From Planotetraspora phitsanulokensis (GTDB lineage Bacteria > Actinomycetota > Actinomycetes > Streptosporangiales > Streptosporangiaceae): a DNA stretch of 64,000 nt. The notes beneath the pieces are model-generated. The model was not told the origin of the DNA. It searched no databases and worked only from the letters and a program-made list of their open reading frames with translations. Below, one piece after another: positions 9,268-18,123 of the stretch (its first letter is position 1; every line of letters starts with the position of its first letter). The stretch lies in assembly GCF_016863295.1 (NCBI RefSeq), contig NZ_BOOP01000039.1, positions 22,813 to 86,812 on the forward strand, read 5' to 3'. Made by a program: the position numbers and the translations under genes.

Positions 9268-10101
9268 TCACGTGGCGGCGGCGAGGCCGCCCAGCCTGGC
9301 CAGGGCCCGCTCGGACGGGCTGCCGGGCTCGGACTGGAGGACGATGAGGAGCTGCCCGGAGGCGCTGCAGACCGCGAAGATCTCGAACGTGAGGACTATG
9401 TCGCCGACATCGTCGCGGTGGATGCGGATGGTTCCGTGGGTCCTGTCCTGAACGTCATGGCGGGCCCACAGCCGCCGGAAGTCGTCGCTTCCGATCGAGA
9501 GCTGCTCGACCAACTCGTACAGGGACGGATCACCGCGGTTCGTCCCCACGGCGGCCCGCAGATGCGCCACCTTGAACGACGCCTCCTGCTCCCAGTCCCG
9601 GTAGAACCGCCGGGACGCCGGGTTGAGGAAGGCCATCCGGATCAGGTTGTCGTTGTACTCCATGCCCTCGTAGAGGGCGGAGCCCAGCGCGTTCTGCGCC
9701 AGCACGTCCCAATGGCGGTTCACCACCAGCGCCGCCACGTCGTCCTGGCGTTCGATGAAGCGCAGCACCTGGGAGCCGACCGGCTCTCCCCGGCTGCCGA
9801 TCACCCTTCCCATCTGACCCGCCCTCCGGTGCGCCAGCTCGTACAGGTGCCGGGTGGCCGCGAGGTCGAGCTGGAGAACACGGGCGAGGGCGCCGAGCAC
9901 CTGATCCGAGGGGTCACGTTCACTTCCCTGCTCGAGCCTCATGTAGTAGTCGGTGCTGACACCGGCCAGCCGGGCGACTTCGTCATGGCGAAGCCCGGGC
10001 GTCCGCCGCCGGGGGGCGACGTCGTCCGGTCCCACGCGTTCGGCGGCCGTGACCTGGCGCCGGGCGCGCAGGAAGTCTCCGAGGGGACCTCCACCTGCCA
10101 T
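9268..10101 (-). CDS. XRE-family regulator with MmyB-like ligand-binding domain
   Basis: 277 residues. The N-terminal helix-turn-helix is TPGLRHDEVARLAGVSTDYYMRLEQGSERDPSDQVLGALARVLQL, the form found in the large actinobacterial MmyB-type group. It is followed by a PAS-like sensor region (VVNRHWDVLAQNALGSALYEGMEYNDNLIRMAFLNPASRRFYRDWEQEASFKVAHLRAAVG). These proteins usually repress a neighbouring oxidoreductase, and fatty-acid-like ligands have been seen in a solved member. Here no obvious target lies next to it: the neighbours are convergent DUF1348 and the end of an ABC permease gene. TAATTA sits just upstream of the ATG. Confidence 0.9.
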   Translation of the reverse strand: MAGGGPLGDFLRARRQVTAAERVGPDDVAPRRRTPGLRHDEVARLAGVSTDYYMRLEQGSERDPSDQVLGALARVLQLDLAATRHLYELAHRRAGQMGRVIGSRGEPVGSQVLRFIERQDDVAALVVNRHWDVLAQNALGSALYEGMEYNDNLIRMAFLNPASRRFYRDWEQEASFKVAHLRAAVGTNRGDPSLYELVEQLSIGSDDFRRLWARHDVQDRTHGTIRIHRDDVGDIVLTFEIFAVCSASGQLLIVLQSEPGSPSERALARLGGLAAAT

Positions 10102-10180
10102 GTCCTAATTAAGCCAAGACGCCGTCGTCGCAGCTAGGTCGTGCTGTACCCAGCAGTGAGACACCCACCCAAGGGCACCC

Positions 10181-12799
10181 TCAGGGGGTCTCCCCCGCCT
10201 GCAGGGCTCTGGTCACCGCCCTCCCCGTCATCGCGTACGCCAGGGCGCCCAGGACGGCGACCGCGCTCACTCCGGCGGCCAGCAGCGACGGGATCCCGAA
10301 GCTGATCGGGAACCCGTCGACCTGCAGACCGGCGTAGGCGGACAGATCGATGCCGGGGCCGAGCGAGAGCGGGAGGGTGAGCCCGAGCGCGAGACCGCCG
10401 AGCGAGGCGAGCACGATCAGCGGGGCGATCTCCAGCACGGTGAGGCCGCGTCCCTGCCGCCTGGACAGCCCGGCGGTCCTCAGGTACGCCAGCGTGCGGG
10501 CCCGGTCCACGGCGCCGATCATCAGCGCGATGACCACCGCCACGAGCGCGTAGCCCGCGAGCGCGACCGTGACGAGGGCGAAGGCCATCACGATCGTGCT
10601 CGTCAGTGGGCTGTCGGCGATCTTGCGCAGTGCGTCGTCGGCGGTCACCACGAGGACCTGCGGCTCGTCGACCGCGCGGAGCAGGCTCGCCCGGTCGACG
10701 TCTCCCTTCACCAGCAGCGTGTTGGCGAACGGGACCGTCCCCGACCGCTTCGCCGCGTCGTACGGCAGGACGATCAGCTCGTCGCCCGTCTCGGCCAGCC
10801 CGGGAAGCGCCGTGATCGTCCCCCGGTTGACCACCGTCATCGGCGCGGGCCAGCCGAGGTCGAACGTCGGCAGCCCGCTGAGCGACGGCGAGACCAGCGC
10901 CGGCACCCCGTCGGGCGTGGGAGCGGCCGGCGCGGGCACGACGAGCGGGGTGCCCGACGCCATCCGCCGGTAGGCCGCGAGGTCCAGGGCGATGACGCGC
11001 ACTCTTCGGCCGCCGACGCTGATCTGCGCGAGGCCCCTGGCCACCGGCAGCACGTCGTCGACCCCCGGCAGCCCGCGAACCCTGTCGATGGTCTCCGGCG
11101 CGATGTCGGCGTCGCGCTCGATCCGGGCTGACGCCCCGACCTGCCGCCAGGCGGCCGTCCGCTGCGTGTCACCGATCGCCTGGGAGACCACCGCGCCGAA
11201 CACGGACACCGCCAGCGCGGGCAGCAGGATCAGCACGGCCAAGGGGGCCGACCCCCGGGCCCTGGCCGCCTGGGTGAGGGCCAGGAAGGGCACGGCGCGG
11301 TGCCTCGCCAGCCGTCCGGCCAGGCGGAGCGGGTAGGGGTAGCCCCTGAGCGTGACCAGCGCGGCCGCGAGGGTCGACGCCGCGGGCACGGCCATCAGGA
11401 ACGGGTCTCCGGCCACAGCCGTGCCGCCGGTGAGGCCCCTGGTGCGCAGAAGGTGGGCCCCCGCGAGGGCCAGGCCGACGACCGTCACCTCCATGGCGGT
11501 CCTCCGGGGCGAGGATCGCCGCGCGACGAGGTCCGCGCGCCGGCCGAGCAATGGTTCGCGGGACCCCAGGGCGAGCCGTACGACGGGGAAGGCGAGCGCG
11601 GCCAGTGCGGGGATCACGGGACCGATGTGGGCGAGCGGGGTGGACGGCCCGGGCACCAGGGACGCCAGGCCGTACCCGAGCAGGACGGCGGGCAGCGCCG
11701 CGAGGGCGGCGACCGCGGCGCCGGTGCAGACGATCCGCACCGGCCCTCCGCCTCTGGCGCGCATCAACGACAGCGCCGCGTGCATCCGCTCGGTCAGCAG
11801 CTGCGACGCGAGCACGATCACGCCGACCGCGACCAGCCCGAGGCCGCCGAGGATGAGGAACATCAGCGTCTGCGCGGTCGCCAGCCTCGACAGGAAGCCG
11901 GTGAGCAGCGGCGAGAGGCCAGTCTGCAACGTGTACTGGCTCGACCCGGCGCCCCGCCCGCCGACCGTCCGGGTGTAGACGGCGAGAGCGGCGACCACGT
12001 CCGGCGCGTCGCGCGCGGTCACCGCCCGCGTGCCGAGGCCGAGCACCCACGAGTAGTGCACGCCGAGGCTGCTGTCCATGTGGGGCAGGCTGCCGCGGCC
12101 GGTGAGCCCGGTGATCCACTGCTGGTCGATTTCGCCGCTGCGTCGCAGGTTCACCCGCGGGACGCCCCGGTTGTGCTCCCAGAAGCCATCCGCGGGATCG
12201 GTGAGCTCGTAGAACCCGGTGACGCGGGCGGCCAGTCCGCCGCCCGCCCCGAGCAGCAGCGTCGAGCCGACGTGGAGGCCCAGCTTGTCCGCCGCCTCGC
12301 GCACGAGCGCGATGTCGACCCGGTCGAGGTCCCGGCGGCCGACCCGGACGCGCCCCGGCGGCCCTGGCGGACCCCCCTCGACGTAGCGCACGCGACGGTC
12401 CGCCTCCGGGAGCCAGGCCAGGTCGACGAACTGGTTGGCCTGGTTCGGCTCCCCCACCCGGCCGACCACCGGCGTGCCGTACGTCGAGGCCCCGTAATGT
12501 CCCGTCCCGCCTGCCAGGACGACCTTCCGGAGGGCAGGCGGCAGATCGCGCCGCCATAGGGCGTCCTGGGCGGCGAACCGCGACGGGCCGGTGAACAGCT
12601 CGTCGAGGGGATTCGGCTGCAGTTCCACGCTCAGGTCGACGATGTCCGCGGTGCTGTCGTCGAGGACGCGGCGCAGGGCGTCGTCGTAGGACTTCTCGAA
12701 GACGCGGGGCAGCCCCGCCAGCAGCAGTGACGCGGTGAAGGCGAGCAGGGCGAGCGCCAGCGCCGCTCCCCGGTGCGCCCGCAGCAGGATGAGGGGCAT
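10181..12799 (-). CDS. ABC transporter permease, FtsX/MacB-like (second of pair)
   Basis: 872 residues. MPLILLRAHRGAALALALLAFTASLLLAGLPRVFEKSYDDALRRVL opens with a membrane segment followed by a long extracytoplasmic domain, then a block of membrane helices (LIVLGG..GLVAVGVIVLASQLL and later) in the FtsX arrangement, repeated near the C terminus (MAFALVTVALAGYALVAVVIALMIGAVDRARTLAYLRTAGLSRRQ). The DRARTLAYLRTAGLSRRQ-type loop is the FtsX coupling region. The start codon overlaps the stop of the upstream permease (ATGA). Such pairs usually need a MacB-type ATPase, but none lies next to them here. Substrate unknown; could act in lipid, peptide or cell-wall processes. Confidence 0.87.
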   Translation of the reverse strand: MPLILLRAHRGAALALALLAFTASLLLAGLPRVFEKSYDDALRRVLDDSTADIVDLSVELQPNPLDELFTGPSRFAAQDALWRRDLPPALRKVVLAGGTGHYGASTYGTPVVGRVGEPNQANQFVDLAWLPEADRRVRYVEGGPPGPPGRVRVGRRDLDRVDIALVREAADKLGLHVGSTLLLGAGGGLAARVTGFYELTDPADGFWEHNRGVPRVNLRRSGEIDQQWITGLTGRGSLPHMDSSLGVHYSWVLGLGTRAVTARDAPDVVAALAVYTRTVGGRGAGSSQYTLQTGLSPLLTGFLSRLATAQTLMFLILGGLGLVAVGVIVLASQLLTERMHAALSLMRARGGGPVRIVCTGAAVAALAALPAVLLGYGLASLVPGPSTPLAHIGPVIPALAALAFPVVRLALGSREPLLGRRADLVARRSSPRRTAMEVTVVGLALAGAHLLRTRGLTGGTAVAGDPFLMAVPAASTLAAALVTLRGYPYPLRLAGRLARHRAVPFLALTQAARARGSAPLAVLILLPALAVSVFGAVVSQAIGDTQRTAAWRQVGASARIERDADIAPETIDRVRGLPGVDDVLPVARGLAQISVGGRRVRVIALDLAAYRRMASGTPLVVPAPAAPTPDGVPALVSPSLSGLPTFDLGWPAPMTVVNRGTITALPGLAETGDELIVLPYDAAKRSGTVPFANTLLVKGDVDRASLLRAVDEPQVLVVTADDALRKIADSPLTSTIVMAFALVTVALAGYALVAVVIALMIGAVDRARTLAYLRTAGLSRRQGRGLTVLEIAPLIVLASLGGLALGLTLPLSLGPGIDLSAYAGLQVDGFPISFGIPSLLAAGVSAVAVLGALAYAMTGRAVTRALQAGETP

Positions 12800-15700
12800 C
12801 AGTCCTCCCCCATCCGGACGGCGCGGCCCGTCCCCTGCCCGGACAGCCGGCGGGCCAGCCCGGCCACGATGCACAGCAGGGTCACGGCGACGGCGACGGG
12901 CAGCGCGGCCACGGGGATCCAGGGGACGTCGAGCACCACCGACGGCGTGACCGCGGACGCCTGCGCGGACAGCACGATGTGCGGCACCACCAGCACGGAC
13001 ATGACCGCCGCGATCCCGACGCCCACGGCCGACGACAGGGCCACGACGAACGACTGCTCCATCGCGAGCAGGCCGAACACCTGCCGGCGGCTGACGCCGA
13101 TCACGCGGAGCAGGGCGAACTCGTTCGCGCGCTCCCGCGCCACCACGGCGGTGTTGACCAGGAAGCCGAGCAGGGCGAAGGCCGCGGCCGACAGGAATCC
13201 GAGCACCAGGGCGCCCTGCAGCCCGCTCGCCAGCGGGTCGTCACGCAACCGCCGGACCAGCGCCTGGCGATCCACCACGGTCTGGTTCCACTCGGGGTGG
13301 CGAGCCAACTCGGCCGCGGCGGCGGAGGAGTCCCCTTCGCGCGCGGCCAGCCACCACTCGGCGACGGGGCGCGGCGGGCGTCCCTCGGTCAGATCCTGGT
13401 AGGCCAGCGTGGGGAGGTCCGTCAGCAGGGCGGGCTCGCCGGGGGCGGTTCCGGGCAGCGCGGAGGCGACGGCGACGGGCGTCACGAGCCTGGTCGCCCC
13501 ACCCATCCTGACGGAGTCGGTCACGCCGACCCGCAGCCCGGCCTTGGCGGCGAGGTCGGCGGTGAGCACGACGGGCAGAGCCGGTCCGGTGGGCAGGCTC
13601 GGTGTGACGGCCAGCCGGAACGACCCGGACGCCCCCTGCCCGGACGCGGGGCGCACCTGGACGGTGAAGCCGTCTGGCGGGGCCGGCTGCTCGCCCACAA
13701 CTGTCCAGGCCGTCATGTCGCCGGGCAGCGGCACGGCGGCGCCGGAGTCCGTCCGCAGATCCTCCAGCGCGGGCGTCACGGACTGCAGGCCGCCCAGGTC
13801 GGTCAGGTCGAGCAGCAGGGCCTGCACGGCGAGGGGATAGGACAGCCGGCCCGACCGCCCGGCGAGCGCCTGGAGGTCGAACCGCGCCTCCTGGGCGCCC
13901 GCGCCGAGAGGTACGGCGGCCGTCTCCTGGACGGCGCCGAGGGCGTCCACGATCACCAGGCGCAAGCGGATCTCCCCGTGCACTGCGTCAGGGGGCGTGA
14001 GGCCGAGCCGTACGCGCAGGGACAGGGCGCGCGGCTCGCCCGGGAGCGCTACCGGCGGCACCCCCGGGCGTGCGGAGGCGAGATCGTGCCCGAGCCGCGG
14101 CACCGGGACGGACACGAGGTCGGCGCGCCAGGCCATCACCTGCCCGAGCCGGTTCGCGTCCATGGCGAGCAGGGTCGCCTTCATTCCGGCGAAGTCCACG
14201 GTCTCCCGCTGGACGGGCGCGGCCGCGGTCACGCCGGGCAGCGCCCTGTAGGCCGCGCCCCGGCCGAGGCCGCCGAGCGCGGGCGACTCGGCGGGCGCCG
14301 CGACGCGCAGGTCGGCACCCGCCTGATGGCGAGCCTGGTCCTCCTGGGAGCGGCGCCAGGTCGCGGAGGTGGCCAGCGAGACGACGCCGATCGCGATCGC
14401 CATCGTGAGCAGGAGCGCGGGGCCCGCGTACCGGAGCGGGCGGCGGCTGACCTGAGACGAGCCGAGCGCGGGGGCGAGGCCGCGGCGCCGGGCCGTGATC
14501 CGCTCGGCGATCGAGGAGGCCACGGGGATCAGGCGCAGGCCCAGCAGGCCACCGCAGAGCAACGTCAGGGCGGGCCCCGTCACGATCAGCGGGTCGATGC
14601 CCAGGCCGCCCGAGGCGGTCGAGGTGACGGGGCCGCCGTACAGCCCGAGCTGCCAGATCGCCAGGGCGGCCGCCGTGAGCAGGGCCATGTCGACTCCCGC
14701 GCGCTGGACGAGGCTCCGTCTGGCCCCCCGTCCGAGCGCCGACCGCTCCTCGACGTAGGTACGGCGCGCGCCGCGCAGCGCGGGCAGGGCCAGCAGGGCC
14801 GCGCACGCGAGCGCCACCGCGGCCGACACGGCGAAGGAGCCCGCGTCGGGAACGGACGCGAGCCGTACGCCTGAGGCCTGGATCCACGGGACGGCGTCCA
14901 GCCCGGCGAGGACCCACGGGGCGAGCAGCGGCGCGATCGCCATCGCGGGCAGGGCCACCAGCAGCGCCTCCCCGGCGGCGAGCAGGCCGAGCCGGACGGC
15001 GCCCGCTCCCCTGGTGCGCAGCAGCGCCACCTCCATCCGGCGGTGGTCGGCGAGCAGCCGGGCGGTGAGCGTCAGCGCGTAGGCGGCGAGCAGCAACAGC
15101 TGGAGGACCGGCACGAGCATCGTGGACCGCGCGACCAGCGCGGCCTGGTCGAGCTGCTTCAGCACGTCGGGCAGGCGGGTGAACGTGGCGCACGTCCCGC
15201 AGTCGCGCCGCACGTCGTCCCCGAGCCCGGCGACGGACGCCGCGACCGCCCGCAGGCTGTCTCGCGGCAGGTCCCGCAGGTCCGGGACGGCGAGCCAGGA
15301 GGCGGACACGTTGGTCGCGAAGTTCCGCTGGAAGTCGCCCGGTGCGACCACGAGCGGCCCGTAGGTGGTGTAGTTGCCCGTCTCGACGCCCCGGCGCAGC
15401 AGCTCGTCGCCCTGCCACCGGTAGTCGTACGGGTCGAGCAGGTCGAACACGCCGGCGACCCGGGCGCGCACCGGCTGGTGGCTGAGCCGCCCCACGACCG
15501 TGAAGCCGTCGCCGACGGCCAGGTCCAGGGCCTGGGCGGACGATCTGGAGAGCGCAACCTCCAGCTCGCCGCCCTCCCGCGGCCAGGCGCCCGCGACGAG
15601 ACGGCTGCGCTCCTCGATCCCCTCGTAGGTCGCGAACCTGGTCAGGTCGGGCCGTTCGCGCCGTTCCTGCCCCGGCAGCGCGTACGAGTCGGACCTGATG

Positions 15701-16005
15701 GACCGGGTCACCGTGAAGGGCAGGTCGCCGTAGGCGGCGCCGGCGCGGGAGCGGACGGCGGCGTCGACCTTCTGGAGGTCGTCCGCGCTGATCAGGGTGC
15801 TCACTCGCGCGGAGGTCGTGGACAGGGGGGCCACCGCCATCGCCTGCCGGACGCCCGCCTGCGTCACGACCGCGGCGTACGTGATGAGCGCGACGAGCGT
15901 GGTGGTGGCCAGCAGGACGGAGCCGAAGGCGGTGAGGAGCAGCAGCGGCTCGCTGGACGCGCGGCGGAGCAGCAGCGGCATCCGTCGTGCGCGGCCCAAC
16001 GCCAT
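12799..16005 (-). CDS. ABC transporter permease, FtsX/MacB-like (first of pair)
   Basis: 1068 residues. One N-terminal membrane segment (LLLLTAFGSVLLATTTLVALITYAAVV), a large external domain, a central set of helices with the FtsX loop ALLRTRGAGAVRLGLLAAGEALLVALPAMAIAPLL, a second external domain and a C-terminal FtsX block (AALGFLVNTAVVARERANEFALLRVIGVSRRQVFGLLAMEQSFVVALSS). The doubled FtsX architecture and length match actinobacterial FtsX-like permeases. It is the first gene of a two-gene operon whose members overlap by ATGA. No ATP-binding subunit is encoded on either side. Confidence 0.88.
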   Translation of the reverse strand: MALGRARRMPLLLRRASSEPLLLLTAFGSVLLATTTLVALITYAAVVTQAGVRQAMAVAPLSTTSARVSTLISADDLQKVDAAVRSRAGAAYGDLPFTVTRSIRSDSYALPGQERRERPDLTRFATYEGIEERSRLVAGAWPREGGELEVALSRSSAQALDLAVGDGFTVVGRLSHQPVRARVAGVFDLLDPYDYRWQGDELLRRGVETGNYTTYGPLVVAPGDFQRNFATNVSASWLAVPDLRDLPRDSLRAVAASVAGLGDDVRRDCGTCATFTRLPDVLKQLDQAALVARSTMLVPVLQLLLLAAYALTLTARLLADHRRMEVALLRTRGAGAVRLGLLAAGEALLVALPAMAIAPLLAPWVLAGLDAVPWIQASGVRLASVPDAGSFAVSAAVALACAALLALPALRGARRTYVEERSALGRGARRSLVQRAGVDMALLTAAALAIWQLGLYGGPVTSTASGGLGIDPLIVTGPALTLLCGGLLGLRLIPVASSIAERITARRRGLAPALGSSQVSRRPLRYAGPALLLTMAIAIGVVSLATSATWRRSQEDQARHQAGADLRVAAPAESPALGGLGRGAAYRALPGVTAAAPVQRETVDFAGMKATLLAMDANRLGQVMAWRADLVSVPVPRLGHDLASARPGVPPVALPGEPRALSLRVRLGLTPPDAVHGEIRLRLVIVDALGAVQETAAVPLGAGAQEARFDLQALAGRSGRLSYPLAVQALLLDLTDLGGLQSVTPALEDLRTDSGAAVPLPGDMTAWTVVGEQPAPPDGFTVQVRPASGQGASGSFRLAVTPSLPTGPALPVVLTADLAAKAGLRVGVTDSVRMGGATRLVTPVAVASALPGTAPGEPALLTDLPTLAYQDLTEGRPPRPVAEWWLAAREGDSSAAAAELARHPEWNQTVVDRQALVRRLRDDPLASGLQGALVLGFLSAAAFALLGFLVNTAVVARERANEFALLRVIGVSRRQVFGLLAMEQSFVVALSSAVGVGIAAVMSVLVVPHIVLSAQASAVTPSVVLDVPWIPVAALPVAVAVTLLCIVAGLARRLSGQGTGRAVRMGED

Positions 16006-16121
16006 GCCAGCTCCAAGGGGTGATCTCGGCTGAAGCCCCCTGAAGAATAGTCCGGCTTGTCCGCCTAAGCGGGTATCAACTCGGACGCGAAAGTGCCGCG
16101 AGCGGACGGCGGGCGGACCGG

Positions 16122-16210
16122 ACCCGCGGCGGCCTCACAGGCCCGCGAGCGGCGGACCGGCGGCCTCACAGGCCCACGAGCCCTCGAAGCCGACCCGCGG
16201 CGGCCTCACC
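16122..16210. repeat. Imperfect tandem copies of a GGCGGCCTCACAGGCC-like unit
   Basis: The unit CGGCGGCCTCACAGGCCC occurs near 16127 and 16159, and a shortened third copy (GACCCGCGGCGGCCTCACC) at about 16192-16210 overlaps the stop codon of the GntR gene. Looks like local slippage duplication of the gene end; no function is evident. Confidence 0.6.
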
Positions 16211-16943
16211 GTTCGTCGACCATGACCTCGATGCTGTAGTCCTGGGCCCGGTAGCAGTGGTCGCCGTACTCCACCGCGTTGCCCACCGCGTCGAAGGCGA
16301 CGCGCGTCATCGTGAGGACGGGCTCGGAGGGCTTCAGCCCGAGGTGGCGCCGCTCGGCCGCGGTCGGCGTCCGCGCTCCGATCGTCTGGTGCGCGACGAC
16401 CGGGCGCACGCCGCGGTCCCGCATCACGGCGTACAGGCCGGCCCCCTCGAGGTCCTCGCGGGCGATGTCGTTGTACACCGGCGGCAGCCAGTTGTGCATG
16501 ATCGCCAGGGGGCGGTCGTCGGACAGCCGCAGGCGGACGATCGCGAGCAGTTCGGCGTCGGCGGGCAGGTCGAGCGCGGTGGCGACGCGCTCGTCCCGCA
16601 CGATCTCGTGCCTGAGGACGGTGGTGGCGGGCCGGCCGCCGTCACGCTTGAGATCGTCGTAGAGGCTGGTGAGCTCGGCTCGCCGGTGCACCTTGCGGTT
16701 GGCGACCGTGGTGCCGAGCCCGCGCCGCCGCAGCAGCAGTCCCTGGTTGACCAGCTCCTGGATGGCCCGGCGCACCGTCGGCCGCGACAGGTTCAGGCGC
16801 TCCGCCAGGGCGATCTCGTTCTCGAACGGGTCGCCTGGCTGCAGCGTGCCACTCGCGATCGCGGAGCTGAGCTGCTCCGCGAGCTGGTGGTAGAGGGGCA
16901 CGGGGGAAGAGCGGTCGATCGAGACGCCCACTTGGATTGCCAC
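16206..16943 (-). CDS. GntR/HutC-family regulator (UTRA domain), probable inositol operon regulator
   Basis: 245 residues from GTG 16943. The N-terminal GntR winged helix is PVPLYHQLAEQLSSAIASGTLQPGDPFENEIALAERLNLSRPTVRRAIQELVNQGLLLRRRGLGTTV; residues from about 90 to the end form the UTRA ligand domain (SLYDDLKRDG..., RLRLSDDRPLAIMHNWLPPVYNDIAREDLEGAGLYAVMRDRGVRP, ending VEYGDHCYRAQDYSIEVMV). HutC-type regulators sense a small metabolite and usually repress the neighbouring catabolic operon. Here it is divergent from the inositol operon with a 171-base intergenic region that contains an inverted repeat, so the ligand is probably an inositol breakdown intermediate (inference). Confidence 0.92.
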   Translation of the reverse strand: MAIQVGVSIDRSSPVPLYHQLAEQLSSAIASGTLQPGDPFENEIALAERLNLSRPTVRRAIQELVNQGLLLRRRGLGTTVANRKVHRRAELTSLYDDLKRDGGRPATTVLRHEIVRDERVATALDLPADAELLAIVRLRLSDDRPLAIMHNWLPPVYNDIAREDLEGAGLYAVMRDRGVRPVVAHQTIGARTPTAAERRHLGLKPSEPVLTMTRVAFDAVGNAVEYGDHCYRAQDYSIEVMVDER

Positions 16944-16986
16944 GCGGCGAGTCTACCCCGGTGTGTGAGAACGACGTTACGAGAAT

Positions 16987-17014
16987 ATGTCAGTACAAAG
17001 TCTTGACGTGACAT
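16987..17014. promoter_or_regulatory. Inverted repeat ATGTCA-N16-TGACAT upstream of inositol operon
   Basis: ATGTCA at 16987-16992 and TGACAT at 17009-17014, with an overlapping TTGACG hexamer at 17003-17008 that could be a -35 element reading toward the iol genes. The repeat sits 44-71 bases upstream of the GntR start and about 100 bases upstream of the first iol gene. A candidate GntR operator; half-sites are short, so confidence is moderate. Confidence 0.5.
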
Positions 17015-17114
17015 TTGGTTTCCGGGCACGCTACCCCCCATCGTCGACTGCCGGAACAGGTCTTCATGTCACGGCGGGCACGACCGAAACGAATAGATCG
17101 AAACGGGGATCACG

Positions 17115-18119
17115 ATGCGCATCGGGCTAGCGGGCGTCGGACGAATAGGCGCCTTCCATGCCAAGACCTTGGCGGCTCTCGACTTCGTCGACGAGCTCGT
17201 CGTGACGGACGCCGACCTCGGGGCGGCCAAGACCGTCGCCGACGAGCTGGGGGCGCAGGTCGCGCCGGACACCGAGACGCTGCTCGCGTCAGGCGTCGAC
17301 GGCTTCGTGATCACCACGGCGACCCCCGCCCATGCGCCGCTCCTGCGTCAGGGCATCGCCGCCGGCGTACCCACCTTCTGCGAGAAGCCGGTGGCCGCCA
17401 CCCTCGACGAGACCATCGGGCTGGCCGAGCTGGTCGCCTCCACCGGCGTGCCGGTGCACGTGGGCTTCCAGCGGCGGTTCGACGCCGGGTACCGGCGGGC
17501 GCGGGCCGCGGTGGAGTCCGGCGAGCTTGGGTTCGTCCACACCATCCGGGCCAACACCCACGACCAGGCTCCGCCGCACGCGTCCTACATCCCGACCTCC
17601 GGCGGCATCTTCCGCGACTGCAACGTGCACGACTTCGACATCCTCCGGTTCGTGTCCGGGCGTGAGGTGGTCTCCGCCTACGCGACGGGAGCCAACAAGG
17701 GCGCCGACTTCTTCGCCGCGGCCGGCGACGTCGACACGGCCGGCGCGCTGCTGACGCTCGACGACGGCACGATCGTCCTGGTCTCCTCGACCCGCTACAA
17801 CGGCGCCGGTCACGACGTCCGCATGGAGGTCCACGGCGAGAAGGGCACGATCGCCGTCGGGCTGGACCACTCGCTGGCGATGCGCTCCGCCGAGGAGGGC
17901 GTCGACTTCCCGAGGGGTCCCCAGAAGTGGTCGTTCATGGAGCGCTTCCTCCCCGCGTACCAGGCCGAGCTCACGGCCTTCGCGGAGGTCGCCCGGGGTG
18001 AGCGGACCTCCCCGTGCACCGTCCGCGACGCGCTCGAGGCCTTCCGCATCGCCGAGGCGTGCGAGCGCTCCCGGGCGGAGCGCAGGCCCGTCGCCCTTTC
18101 CGAGATCGAGGGGATCTGA
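17115..18119 (+). CDS. iolG: Gfo/Idh/MocA oxidoreductase, probable inositol 2-dehydrogenase
   Basis: 334 residues. NAD-binding GLAGVGRIGAFHA at the N terminus, the catalytic lysine motif CEKPVA near residue 95, GFQRRFDAGYRRA, and the substrate-binding SGGIFRDCNVHDFDILRF with the DxxxH pair. This closely follows the myo-inositol dehydrogenase pattern, in which the enzyme oxidises myo-inositol to scyllo-inosose with NAD+. First gene of the run iolG-iolE-iolC-Cgl0159-iolB-iolD. ATG 17115 is preceded by AACGGGGATCACG. A second and a third Idh gene lie at 27736 and 34761, so which acts on myo-, scyllo- or chiro-inositol cannot be told from sequence. Confidence 0.87.
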   Translation: MRIGLAGVGRIGAFHAKTLAALDFVDELVVTDADLGAAKTVADELGAQVAPDTETLLASGVDGFVITTATPAHAPLLRQGIAAGVPTFCEKPVAATLDETIGLAELVASTGVPVHVGFQRRFDAGYRRARAAVESGELGFVHTIRANTHDQAPPHASYIPTSGGIFRDCNVHDFDILRFVSGREVVSAYATGANKGADFFAAAGDVDTAGALLTLDDGTIVLVSSTRYNGAGHDVRMEVHGEKGTIAVGLDHSLAMRSAEEGVDFPRGPQKWSFMERFLPAYQAELTAFAEVARGERTSPCTVRDALEAFRIAEACERSRAERRPVALSEIEGI

Positions 18120-18123
18120 GGAC

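Noticed and set aside
9232..9300. CRISPR- or attachment-site-like repeats in short gaps
   Set aside because: Only isolated GC-rich hairpins; no regularly spaced repeats, integrase or transposase anywhere in the window.
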